64,000 nucleotides of DNA from Anthoceros angustus (Eukaryota > Streptophyta > Anthocerotopsida > Anthocerotales > Anthocerotaceae), in assembly GCA_010909165.1 (NCBI GenBank), contig MU008160.1:1612001-1676000 (forward strand). Direction: 5' to 3'. Every line of letters starts with the position of its first letter. Position 1 is the stretch's first letter. The position numbers and the translations under genes are program-made. Below are positions 35,142-43,882 of the stretch, piece by piece. The notes under the pieces were generated by a model. It saw only the letters and a program-made list of their open reading frames with translations, made no database searches and was not told the origin of the DNA.

Positions 35142-35481
35142 ATTTCAAGCAGAAGCTATATAATGTTGTCCCTTGTTGGAGAACCAGTTCCCTGAGCAAC
35201 TGTACCGGCTGTCATTCCTTGGACTCTTTGGCGATGTTGTTGAAAGCTCTCAAGCTCTTCATGGCAACCTGGGCTCGCACCCGAACACCATGGAGTGTCT
35301 ACCCACAGTGGGGACTCTACATGCATTGAGGTCGTCCTCCCAGTCTGGATTGTGAACATTTTCCTTCACAGGCCTTGGAGGAATTCCATGAATGGGAACA
35401 GCTTCTTGCCAAACAGGACTGTATCCTGGCTCTAGTTGCTGTGGCTATTGAATCGCAGCAGAAGCTCGGATTTCCAAGATA
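35142..35481 (+). CDS. Possible two-exon remnant or short gene, unknown product
   Basis: Two stretches look exon-like. The first, about 35175-35350, reads ENQFPEQLYRLSFLGLFGDV. The second starts after the acceptor TTCCTTCACAG at 35371 and reads LEEFHEWEQLLAKQDCILAL, ending at a stop near 35480. Composition and acceptors look genuine, but I do not recognise the family and cannot find a start. It could be the tail of a gene whose 5' exons lie in 34600-35140. Confidence 0.25.
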
Positions 35482-36508
35482 GCAGAGCTGCAGGTAAGTA
35501 AAATCCTGGGCAAGTCCATCTTGCAGGGTGTCAGAGTGAGTCACAGATGCCATTATTTGCTGGGCTGGCCCGTGCAGTAAGAATCATGCCTCCCACATCA
35601 TTCTGGTTCCAGGTTCTTGTAAGGGCTGAGTGACGTGACGTGAGTGGGGTCTTGGTGGAACCGTCGTCGAAGCCAGTGATCGTTCACAGGTAGGACAAAT
35701 CCAGGTTCTCGTTAGGACGCAGGAGCGTTCGAATCCACTGAGTAAACAAGTGTGGAATCCTTTGCGTCGACAAGTGCAGAATCCATTGAGACCATCCATC
35801 ACCCATCCATTTGGAGAGGAGGGGAGAATCAGACACTGTTCTGCTTGGAGACATGAGAGAACAAAAAACTGTTCTCTTCAGACAGTGTGACCAAATCACA
35901 AACACTTCCTTGGAGAGGAAGAAAGTGTTCCTCACACACAGCATGAATCAGACAAACTGATGCATGCCGAACTTGCTGTGCGATGAAACAAGTTATCTCG
36001 TCCACGGTGGGAAGCTGGGTTGCTTGTGTGGCGTAAAAACATCTGGTAAATCATCACCTGGGTTGCGAAACATCATCCAGTAAATCCTAGGTTGGCTTGT
36101 GCAGTGACAACCCTGGAGGCTACAAAACCCAGCTCCCTGAATCGAAGGTACCTCACCAGGGACACACCACCTGGCATGCACTACCCCCTCGACACGTCGG
36201 CTAGGCCTGTGATGCATGTCATGCCCAGTGGTCGTATTCAGCTTCCAAATCCTGCCTGCACTGTACAAGCTCCTCCCACGCTGGAGCATTCCAAATCGGG
36301 TTTTGAGTCGTCGCCCAAAACACATCACGTCTCCTGCCTCTCCACAACGGAACCCACCACCCACTAGGGAAGAAATCCACACCAAGCACACATAACCGAC
36401 CCTCCAGCAACAGGTGTGGATCGAATGTCCTGCGAGGGCTCGTCTCGGCGTGTCGCAGTATATCCTAGTTGTTCGAAGGAAGAACCAGCTCGCTATCTTG
36501 CATAGACG
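35482..36508. other. Spacer and protease upstream region
   Basis: Contains short imperfect repeats (GAATCCACTGAGTAAACAAGTG-like at 35733-35790; CAGACACTGTTCT/CTGTTCTCTTCAGACAGTG at 35830-35890). The last few hundred bases should be promoter and 5' UTR of the aspartic protease. No further gene is seen. Confidence 0.45.
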
Positions 36509-38023
36509 ATGGGTGTCCAGAGCCTTCTCTGGGCCGCGCTGCTCCTGTGCTGCCTGCTGCAGCAACATCAGGGGGCGGAAGCTGCCACAAAGGTAGCCTT
36601 GCACAAGAAGTCTTTGGACGCGAAGGGAGTGCGGAATGCAGCAGCGGCCATCAAGGCTAGGGAAAGGGGGCTGAACAGAGAGCAAGGGGCGGTGGCTTCA
36701 TCCCCCGACTACGTTGCGCTCAACAATTTCTTGGATGCGCAGTACTATGGCGAGATCGGGCTGGGCACGCCGCCTCAGAGGTTTACCGTCATCTTCGACA
36801 CCGGTAGCTCCAACCTGTGGGTGCCGTCGTCCAGGTGCTATCTGTCGCTGACCTGCTACTTCCACCACAGGTACAGCTCGGGCAAGTCCAGCACGTACCA
36901 GGCAAACGGCAAGGCATTCGCCATCCAGTACGGGAGCGGGTCTATGTCCGGGTTCCTGAGCCAGGATGATCTGACGATCGGGGATTTGGTTGTGAAGAAG
37001 CAGGTGTTTGCAGAGGCCACGAAGGAGCCCGGGCTCACTTTCCTGGCTGCCAAGTTTGATGGGATCCTGGGGCTGGGGTTTCCGGAGATCTCTGTGGGCG
37101 GGGTGGTACCTGTGTGGGACAACATCTGGGCTCAGGGGCTGGTGCCAGAGAATGTGATATCCTTCTGGCTGAACAGGGATGCTGATGGGAAGGATGGGGG
37201 GGAGCTAGTGCTTGGCGGGGTTGATGAGGAGCACTACACTGGGAGCCATGCGTATGCTCCTGTGACGAAGAGGGGGTACTGGCAGATCGAGATGGGGGAT
37301 GTGAGGATCGGGGGGAAGAGTACTGGGTTTTGTGCTTCAGGGTGCCAGGCTATTGTGGATTCCGGGACCGCCTTGCTGGCTGGGCCCACGGTCATTGTGG
37401 CTGAGATCAACCATGCTATCGGGGCCACCGGGGTGGTGAGCCAGGCTTGTAAGCTGGTGGTGGAGGAGTACAGTGATGTGATCATCGGGATGCTGCTGGA
37501 GCAGGTGGAGGCAGGGAAGATATGCAAGCGTCTTGGGTTGTGTGGTCGTGTGACTGGTGCTGATGCTGTGATCAGGACCGTGGTGGATGAGGATAAAAGT
37601 AGTGGGTTGGGCAAGGAGGCTGTGGGGAGGGATGCTGCATGTGCTGCGTGCGAGATGGCTGTGGAATGGGCGCAGAACCAGCTGAGGGACAACAGGACCA
37701 AGGCTCAGATCGAGAGGTATTTGGATGAGATTTGTGACAGGCTGCCTAGTCCTATGGGTGAGTCTGTGGTGAGCTGTGCGGATGTAGATACCTTGCCCGA
37801 TGTCAGCTTCACCATTGCCGAGAAGGAGTACATACTCTCGCCCAGAGACTATATCCTGCAAGTGGGCCAGGGGGCGGATGCGCAGTGCATCAGTGGGTTC
37901 ATCGGGCTCGATGTTGCACCCCCTGCAGGTCCTTTGTGGATTCTTGGAGATGTGTTCATGGGTGTCTACCACACTGTTTTTGATTATGGCAAGGAAAGGG
38001 TTGGCTTTGCCAGAGCTGTGTAA
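36509..38023 (+). CDS. Phytepsin-like aspartic protease with saposin-like insert, intronless
   Basis: A1-family vacuolar or secreted aspartic endopeptidase of 504 residues, the family's normal size. A signal peptide of about 23 residues (MGVQSLLWAALLLCCLL) precedes a prosegment. Mature features are AQYYGEIGLGTPPQRF, first catalytic FDTGSSNLWVPSS (Asp about 97), the flap IQYGSGSMSGFLSQDDL, FDGILGLGFPEISV and second catalytic VDSGTALLAGPT. The plant-specific saposin-like insert follows, with CKLVVEEYSD, ICKRLGLC, ACAACEMAVEW, a potential N-glycan NRT, and ICDRLPSPMGESVVSC. It closes with WILGDVFMGVYHTVFDYGKE. All six expected insert Cys are present by eye. The whole coding region is one exon, whereas plant genes of this type usually have many introns, so retroposition is a reasonable inference. 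A degenerate duplicate of its 3' end follows. Confidence 0.96.
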   Translation: MGVQSLLWAALLLCCLLQQHQGAEAATKVALHKKSLDAKGVRNAAAAIKARERGLNREQGAVASSPDYVALNNFLDAQYYGEIGLGTPPQRFTVIFDTGSSNLWVPSSRCYLSLTCYFHHRYSSGKSSTYQANGKAFAIQYGSGSMSGFLSQDDLTIGDLVVKKQVFAEATKEPGLTFLAAKFDGILGLGFPEISVGGVVPVWDNIWAQGLVPENVISFWLNRDADGKDGGELVLGGVDEEHYTGSHAYAPVTKRGYWQIEMGDVRIGGKSTGFCASGCQAIVDSGTALLAGPTVIVAEINHAIGATGVVSQACKLVVEEYSDVIIGMLLEQVEAGKICKRLGLCGRVTGADAVIRTVVDEDKSSGLGKEAVGRDAACAACEMAVEWAQNQLRDNRTKAQIERYLDEICDRLPSPMGESVVSCADVDTLPDVSFTIAEKEYILSPRDYILQVGQGADAQCISGFIGLDVAPPAGPLWILGDVFMGVYHTVFDYGKERVGFARAV

Positions 38024-38099
38024 GATGTCAGATGGCCCAAGGCGTGGGCAACGATGATGGCCTCGCTCTGGTGCCTCTGCCCTCCCCAGAGGACTGCAC

Positions 38100-38245
38100 A
38101 TCTTGCGACTCAATCGGGCTCCTCCATGGTTCCATCTTTACGCCACTGATTCTTGGAGTTGTCCTCATGGGTGTGTACAAACAGTGTTTGATCATGGCAA
38201 GCAACCTGTTGGGCTTTCTTCTGGTCCAGCCGCAGAGCTGCAAGT
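38100..38245 (+). pseudogene. Degenerate tandem duplicate of the aspartic protease 3' end
   Basis: Sequence from about 38110 (ATCGGGCTCCTCCATGG, ATTCTTGGAGTTGTCCTCAT, GGGTGTGTACAAACAGTGTTTGATCATGGCAAG) matches the last ~120 coding bases of the protease around 37900-38015, with substitutions and small shifts. Only the terminal segment is present. Confidence 0.8.
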
Positions 38246-38934
38246 GATGGGTTGGTTTTTAGGCTCTATGCTTGGGAGGGGGCATTCCTCTGATCCATCG
38301 ACTGTTGTTCATGTCATGTATGTACCGTTATCTTATCGATCTGCTCAGGAGTGGAGTCTTGTGATGTTGCGTATCACTCAGTTAGACGTGGTAGATGGGA
38401 CGTGTACACTCTTGTAAGATGTTTGTGGACTCTTTGTAGTTTGTCTGTCCGTTTGTAAACTTTATTTGTTCTGCTGAGGCATCAGGTTACCTCAGTTTTC
38501 CCTCTTGCTGCAAACAGAAAACGGTACTTGGGCCTTGATTCTGCCTTCTTTTCCTCAATACAAGAAGAAGTAGGAGCTAAAGCTAGGTGAAAAAAGTGTA
38601 ATACAGATACATATGGTCTCATCACTATCAAGATAACGAGATCCGTTGCGTCAATAACGAAGATCAGTTACCAGCCCTTCTTAGTACTCCTCCTCCTTTA
38701 CCAAGATGTTCTCTTCACCATTGAACATTATCTAATCAGATTTCACGCGATCCCAACCGCAAGGAGATGCGATGGATGCTTCAAAAAAAAAACAGCAAGC
38801 AGATGCTGTAGACGCCACCTAGTTTGTCAACACACAGTCTGATCTCAGCGACCCACTAATTTGTCACCACACAAATCCTCGCCCTCGGAGGTCTGATGCT
38901 TCTAGGTAGATAAGTAGGAGCAGCAATTCATGAA
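38246..38934. other. Intergenic, no gene seen
   Basis: 3' flanks of the convergent protease and SDR genes, including an A-run at 38785-38794. No recognisable feature otherwise. Confidence 0.5.
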
Positions 38935-40129
38935 TCAGAAGGCAATCTCGGTTCTCTCAGCAGAGAAAATGCCTGAGGGCATGTCCTTGGCGGGTAACAA
39001 GATTTGCCACACAGCATCTCCTGATGCCACTTCAGGGCTGCGCCACTCATGTTCCTCAGGGAGAAACGACGTTCCAATCTCGCTTTGCGTATAGTCACTG
39101 GCCAAATCCGTGGTGGTCCACCCAGGGCAGAACGTGTTCACGTAGATTTTCTGTCCTGCCGGCCTCGCACCCAGTTTCGTAGCCAAAACCCTTGTATAAG
39201 CGTTTACAAACGCTTTTGATATGCCGTAACTGGTTCCCGACCACGGACTTTCGTTGTCGCCCTTGAGTTCTGCGAAATACTCCTGCACCAGTTCATCCAG
39301 CGCCTCCTCCGAAAGCTTGTCTGCATTGAGTAGTGTCTGCCTTACAGATTCATTGGTAACTCTCTGCAAGGAGCAAGCCAATGCACAGTGCAAGGATGAG
39401 CTTCGCAGTACTCCTGCATTCAGAGTCTGCAACCATCGAAGCAATGTGATAGAAGCTACAAGGCTCACCTGCAGCAAACCTAGTCTTGAGCTGACGGTAA
39501 GCACTCGTGCACCAGCTTCAGATGCCCTCAGTAGAGGCAAGATTGTGCTTGTTATATTTTTCACAGCGTAGTAGTTTGTGTTGAAGGATAACGCAGCGGA
39601 ATTCTCTGGGTCAAAGACACCTGCATTATTGACCTGTACAGAAGACGAGAACAGCATCAGGCAAACATCTACCGCCCTGCTGAGTATACTAGTACTAACA
39701 GACGGAAACCGCAGCAATGTACTTGCAATCAAGGTAACAAGGTATGTACTTAACACCCACCAGAATATCCACACCCCCGTACTGCTCCTTCAACCAGTCC
39801 GCCAGCCTCTGTATGGATTCAGCACTTACAACATCCAGCTGATGATACACAACAGGAAGGCCCTCAGCCACAAGAGTCTTTACAGCTGCTTCCCCTCGCT
39901 TCACGTCCCTTGAAGTCAGGACAGTGATTATTCCTTTCTGGGCGAGCTGTCTCACAATCTCAAATCCTATCCCTTTGTTTGCCCCGGTCACAACAGCCAC
40001 AGTATCTTCTGACCACCATCTGCTCGCATCAGAAGAAAACAAGCGGCAGCATAAGCACAAAGCCACTAACAATCAACTTGCATTCACTCTTCCAATCTTA
40101 AGCTCACACCTTTCACTCTGGGGACCCAT
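38935..40129 (-). CDS. Short-chain dehydrogenase/reductase (carbonyl/menthone reductase type), 4 exons
   Basis: NADPH-dependent reductase of the SDR114C-like group (carbonyl reductase, neomenthol dehydrogenase relatives); the substrate is unknown. Exons: 40129-40110, 40019-39761, 39633-39469 and 39363-38935, 290 residues. The start exon codes only MGPQSE plus two bases, and the splice gives MGPQSERWWSEDTVAVVTG, a fitting N-terminus. Motifs: cofactor site VTGANKGIGFEIV, TSRD (Arg favouring NADPH), HQLDVVS, DILVNNAGV, NTNYYAV, active-site Ser in LTVSSRLG, and catalytic YGISKAFVNAYTR. Then VNTFCPGWTTTDLA and GDAVWQILL. It is predicted cytosolic, with no transit peptide. The catalytic Ser-Tyr-Lys set is intact. 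Confidence 0.94.
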
Positions 40130-41773
40130 CGTGTAGCCCGAGCTGTAGTTGTCTATCCACTGCCTCCTGCTCCCCTTGTACAGACCCTTTTATGCTGATC
40201 GTGGTGGTCTTTGTTGGGGGATTTCTAGGGGACCTTCATCTTCACAATTGTCTGCGCGACCCTCGTTTTTTATTTGTTTGACTAGAAAGTTGACATCACC
40301 CAAAGCTTTCCAAACTGCTCCGATCTTGTCATGTGAAGGCTGTGGTCCCACGTAGACCAAAAATGATTTTTTAGGAGACCTGCCCTGCATCATCGTCACG
40401 TCCTTCTGCGGACTTTCCTCGACAAGATTTTCCTCATTGTTGAAAGTTGAAATTAACCAATGCTTACAAGCTGATAGAATCTCGTCATCTGAATCTCGTC
40501 GCCGACGACGACATTGGAGCCGACCCAGCAATGTATGGCAGCCCTTACTCTCGGGCAAAGGTAAAAGGTGGGGAGTTTTAGTGGGTGAGGGAGTTTTTCC
40601 TAAGTCCCACATAACCTGCGATGGTATCTAGCACGTACTCAGACGACCTCGGGAAGAGTATAGTCTCTTCCTGTTGGGATAATACGATGTGGTAACATTG
40701 GGGAATCAGAGCCCTTGCTGAAGATTTCTCCCCCGGGTTTGTTTTGATTTATTTTTAAAATATCAAATTAAAAAAAATCTGAATCTTGGTCTTCATATGA
40801 CCTTGGGAAGAGCACAATCTCGATGTGTAACATAGGGGAATCAGAACCCTTTGTTGAAGATTTCTCCCCCGTATTTGTTTTGATTTATTTTCAAAAATAC
40901 CAAATTAAAAAAACCTGAATCTCGTCATATGAAGAAGACCAAGAATATTTCAGTTGAAATCCACGGACGACGGATTTTTCGTCACGGGACTGATCGTCTA
41001 GGGATTCAGAGCCCTGTCGTGTGGACGGTTTGTGCAGAAACGTTTCTTACAGTAGCATGTGAAGAGGCTGGGAATTGGTTTATCGGTAACCCTAAGAAGT
41101 TTCTGTCGGAGCACCAGAACGACTACTTTCTTGCTATCTCCTACGTGCAGCAACGCGTGGTTGCCCTACTTGACCCCCAGCAACACCTTCTTCCGGGATG
41201 TTAGCCATCGCACTCAAAAGGTTAACAAGGATCATGGCAGCAGGGAACACGTACATCCACTGCAAAGCACGGACGCACATGTCAAAGTTTCACAGCATAT
41301 GCATTGCTGGTAAGGGGACAGTCTTCCACACTCTAAGCGCCGTGAATGAGGTGAGGGCGACACTTACATATTTTTGCCAGAAAGTTTTCTGGACAGGGAT
41401 CTGGACTTCGCCTTCTGGGCCTGGCTCGCCAATTGGGCCAAGGTCTCGGACTAGTGAGGTCAATCTGAAGGTAAAAGACACTCATTTACGTTTCTTCGTC
41501 ACTAACCTCCAACAGCAAACACACCTAGTGGAGAGCACTTACCTTGTGGCTTGCTCAGTGCTCTTCACTGCAACATGAGCCTGACTGGACGATGGCCACT
41601 TCTTCGGCTGCACAGACATGGCCAGCCAATATGAAACAACCATATCTCACAACCAGGACAGACAAAGAAGGAGATCGAACAACCGGTTAGTGACGAGTGG
41701 AGACTTACTTACGTAGACTTCAGGACGAGGAAACGGGCAATCGCCTTTAGGTCCATAGGAAACTCCAAACACA

Positions 41774-41816
41774 GAACCTTGAACCTTGAACCTTGAACCT
41801 TGAACCTTGAACCTTG
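41774..41816 (+). repeat. Heptamer microsatellite (AACCTTG)n
   Basis: About six consecutive perfect copies of AACCTTG. Confidence 0.9.
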
Positions 41817-42049
41817 TGAAGAACCGTGAGGCGATTTTTATTGAGGTGAAAAACTGATGGGGGAAGCCCATCCAGAAGCGACAACCAACCAAAGGAGACC
41901 AGGAGATCGAGATGGAGAGGAGCAACTAAGCTCCCTACCTAAAGTCACCTACTGCAACCACAATGTCATATGCAGGAAGAATAAACGGCCTGCAAACCAT
42001 GGAGGTAGAGGAAGATGCGTCAGCTACTGTCACTGCCTTGTGGAAGATC

Positions 42050-42400
42050 GTCGTTAAGAGCGCCCGTTGAAGGGCAATTGAAACCCGTTGTTGGAAGTAT
42101 CTTTGTGGAAATACGAGGGACGGCCATAGCGTATGCATCGCAGTAGCTTTGGCAGGACTTGACAAATTTGTCAAAGTCCTCAGCCATTGCCCCATACGTT
42201 TCTAGTGCAAGCGGAATAAAGAGGTGGCCCGCTTGCATCCTGCTATATTTGCGGACCTTGAGAGCCGTACTTCCAACAGCAACCCAACCTGGACGGTTAA
42301 TAATGACATGAGCGGAGATGGTATCTCGTGTAGGATCGGTAACCACCACATCTGCCACCAAAACCTGGTCGTGACAGACAAGATACAGGTCAGCCCTAAT
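42050..42400 (-). pseudogene. Fragment of a retroelement-like protein (C-terminal nuclease-like region)
   Basis: The minus frame reads DLYLVCHDQVLVADVVVTDP, then KVRKYSRMQAGHLFIPLALE and TYGAMAEDFDKFVKSC. The pattern D-V-V-T-P ... K-x-x-K-Y ... F-x-P-L-A-x-E-T-x-G resembles the region C-terminal to reverse transcriptase in some non-LTR or related retroelements. No RT or other domain is adjacent. Assignment rests on pattern memory only. Confidence 0.35.
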
Positions 42401-42660
42401 TGAACAACATGTGCGGAGAATATACACTGATTGAACAACATGTGCGGAGAGTATACACTCTGCGGAGAGTATGTGAAGAACCCGATCATGTGGACTTCGT
42501 TTTTTCCTTTTCGGTAGTCTATACTTCCATAACATGTCTATATATGTATACAGGCCCGGCTATGAAATGAATGAGCTGGTACGGCGATTACATATCCATG
42601 ACACGTCTATAAATGCAGGCCCGGATATGAAATGAAGGTAGGGCGAGCCTTCTGTTAAAA

Positions 42661-43566
42661 ATGGCGGGTCTTGACGAACGGCAAGCGAGGACTCAAGAGA
42701 GCGATGACGATGGCGATGAGCAACCCGAGGAAATGACTCTGAAGTCGGTGAGTGGTGGCGATGGAGCAGCTAGGGTTTGCATAGATGAGGATGGATGCCA
42801 TGCCGCATGCCTTCCAGCTGACCGTGTCGTTGGCAGGGGCGAATTGCGGCCGAAGACAAAACCAAACAGGAGCGAGCCAGTCAGAAGAGGTGCGCACATG
42901 CATACATTCCAACGCTCTCATAACAAGCGAGCTGTGATGGAACCGATTGCGTGACAGTTGCTTGTGGCATCTGCACCAGAATTGCAGCTGAAGCCAAGGA
43001 AAGGCGGCGCAAATGGTCTGAGAAAGGGAGTGAAAAGAAGGCCAAGGAGAAGGGGAAGCTCGACCCGGTGCTGGAAACGGTCGCTCCTGCTGTTGACAGC
43101 AGCGGATTCCTTCCGGAGGATATTGTTCGTTATCTCACAGCACGAGAACAGTAAGGATTACATCCGTTGCAGATGTGTGGATGTGTAGGAGTGATTCTTG
43201 TAGTATCCTGAGGAGAGAGCGGTTCAATTTCATACTCGTTTTGCACACAGAGCTGCAGAGGTTGCTGAGCCGGAGCCTGAAGGCGAGGAGGAAGAAAAGA
43301 CAGTCGTGTCTGTGAAGAAGCGGAGAAAGTCATCAAAAAGGCTTGACGACAAGGAAAGCAGGTGAGCCGGGGCCGACATCCAGATGTTCTTCAAAGCTGT
43401 TGTGAGGTGGCCTATTGAGTCTGGTGTATGTTGATGCAGGGTGCGAGTTGTGGTGTTGGATGATCACTTCGGGAAAGGAGTGGCACAAGCGGCTCAAGAT
43501 TTCAGACGGGAGCGGTTGTTTGGATCTCGAGTAAATCGATCCACTGCGATGTTGGCGAGGTCCTAG
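42661..43566 (+). CDS. Small Lys/Glu-rich, nucleolar-like protein
   Basis: Likely multi-exon gene. It starts MAGLDERQARTQESDDDGDE at 42661. A middle exon reads AEAKERRRKWSEKGSEKKAK and VDSSGFLPEDIVRYLTAREQ (to about 43149). The next reads AEVAEPEPEGEEEEKTVVSV and KKRRKSSKRLDDKESR (about 43251-43361). The last reads VRVVVLDDHFGKGVAQAAQD then FRRERLFGSRVNRSTAMLAR (about 43440-43566). The first junction is ambiguous: donor at 42747 or 42889, acceptor near 42979. The layout (acidic and basic tracts, FLP-x-D/E block, terminal RLFGSRVxR) is like small pre-rRNA processing factors of the UTP16/BUD21 kind, but I do not claim orthology. It is probably nuclear. Confidence 0.6.
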
Positions 43567-43590
43567 CGGTAGTCTTGTATCTGATTCAGA

Positions 43591-43746
43591 GGTAGGAGAG
43601 GCCAGAACTGTCATCGGGAGAAATACTGGTTTGGGAGAGGCCGGAACTGTCATCGGGAGAAATACCGGTTTGGGAGAGGCCGGAACTGTCATCGGGAGAA
43701 ATACTGGTTTGGGAGAGGCCGGAACTGTCATCTGGAGAAATACTGG
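43591..43746 (+). repeat. 39-bp tandem repeat, 4 copies
   Basis: Four head-to-tail copies of GGTTTGGGAGAGGCCGGAACTGTCATCGGGAGAAATACT-type units, nearly identical. The 39-bp length keeps frame, so both strands show 13-residue periodic frames that are not genes. The array lies just after the stop of the nucleolar-like gene, possibly in its 3' UTR. Confidence 0.92.
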
Positions 43747-43882
43747 TTTAGAGAAATTGCACTGTGACTGCGACAGCTATCACCAGTACGACTGCAAGCA
43801 ATTTGAGCTTAAATTTGAGCTTGTCATCCACTTTGAGGCCTGAAAAAAGAGGAAGACAATGTACAATCAAGATTTCTGAAGT

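Larger units (their letters stand above)
40130..42660. other. Repeat-rich spacer with degraded element fragments
   Basis: Contains a minus frame of 140 codons at 40190-40612 (basic, no known domain). A ~90-bp block, GGGGAATCAGAGCCCTTGCTGAAGATTTCTCCCCC...AAATTAAAAAAA, recurs about 135 bp later (40700-40790 and 40835-40920). A heptamer microsatellite is at 41774-41816. A retroelement-like fragment at 42050-42400 is listed separately. No intact gene is seen. Confidence 0.45.

Noticed and set aside
35720-35745. GTTCGAATCCA resembling a tRNA T-loop
   Set aside because: No acceptor stem, D-loop or anticodon arm can be paired around it.
43333-43843. Frames with 13-residue repeats on both strands
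   Set aside because: Produced by the 39-bp minisatellite, whose length is a multiple of three.
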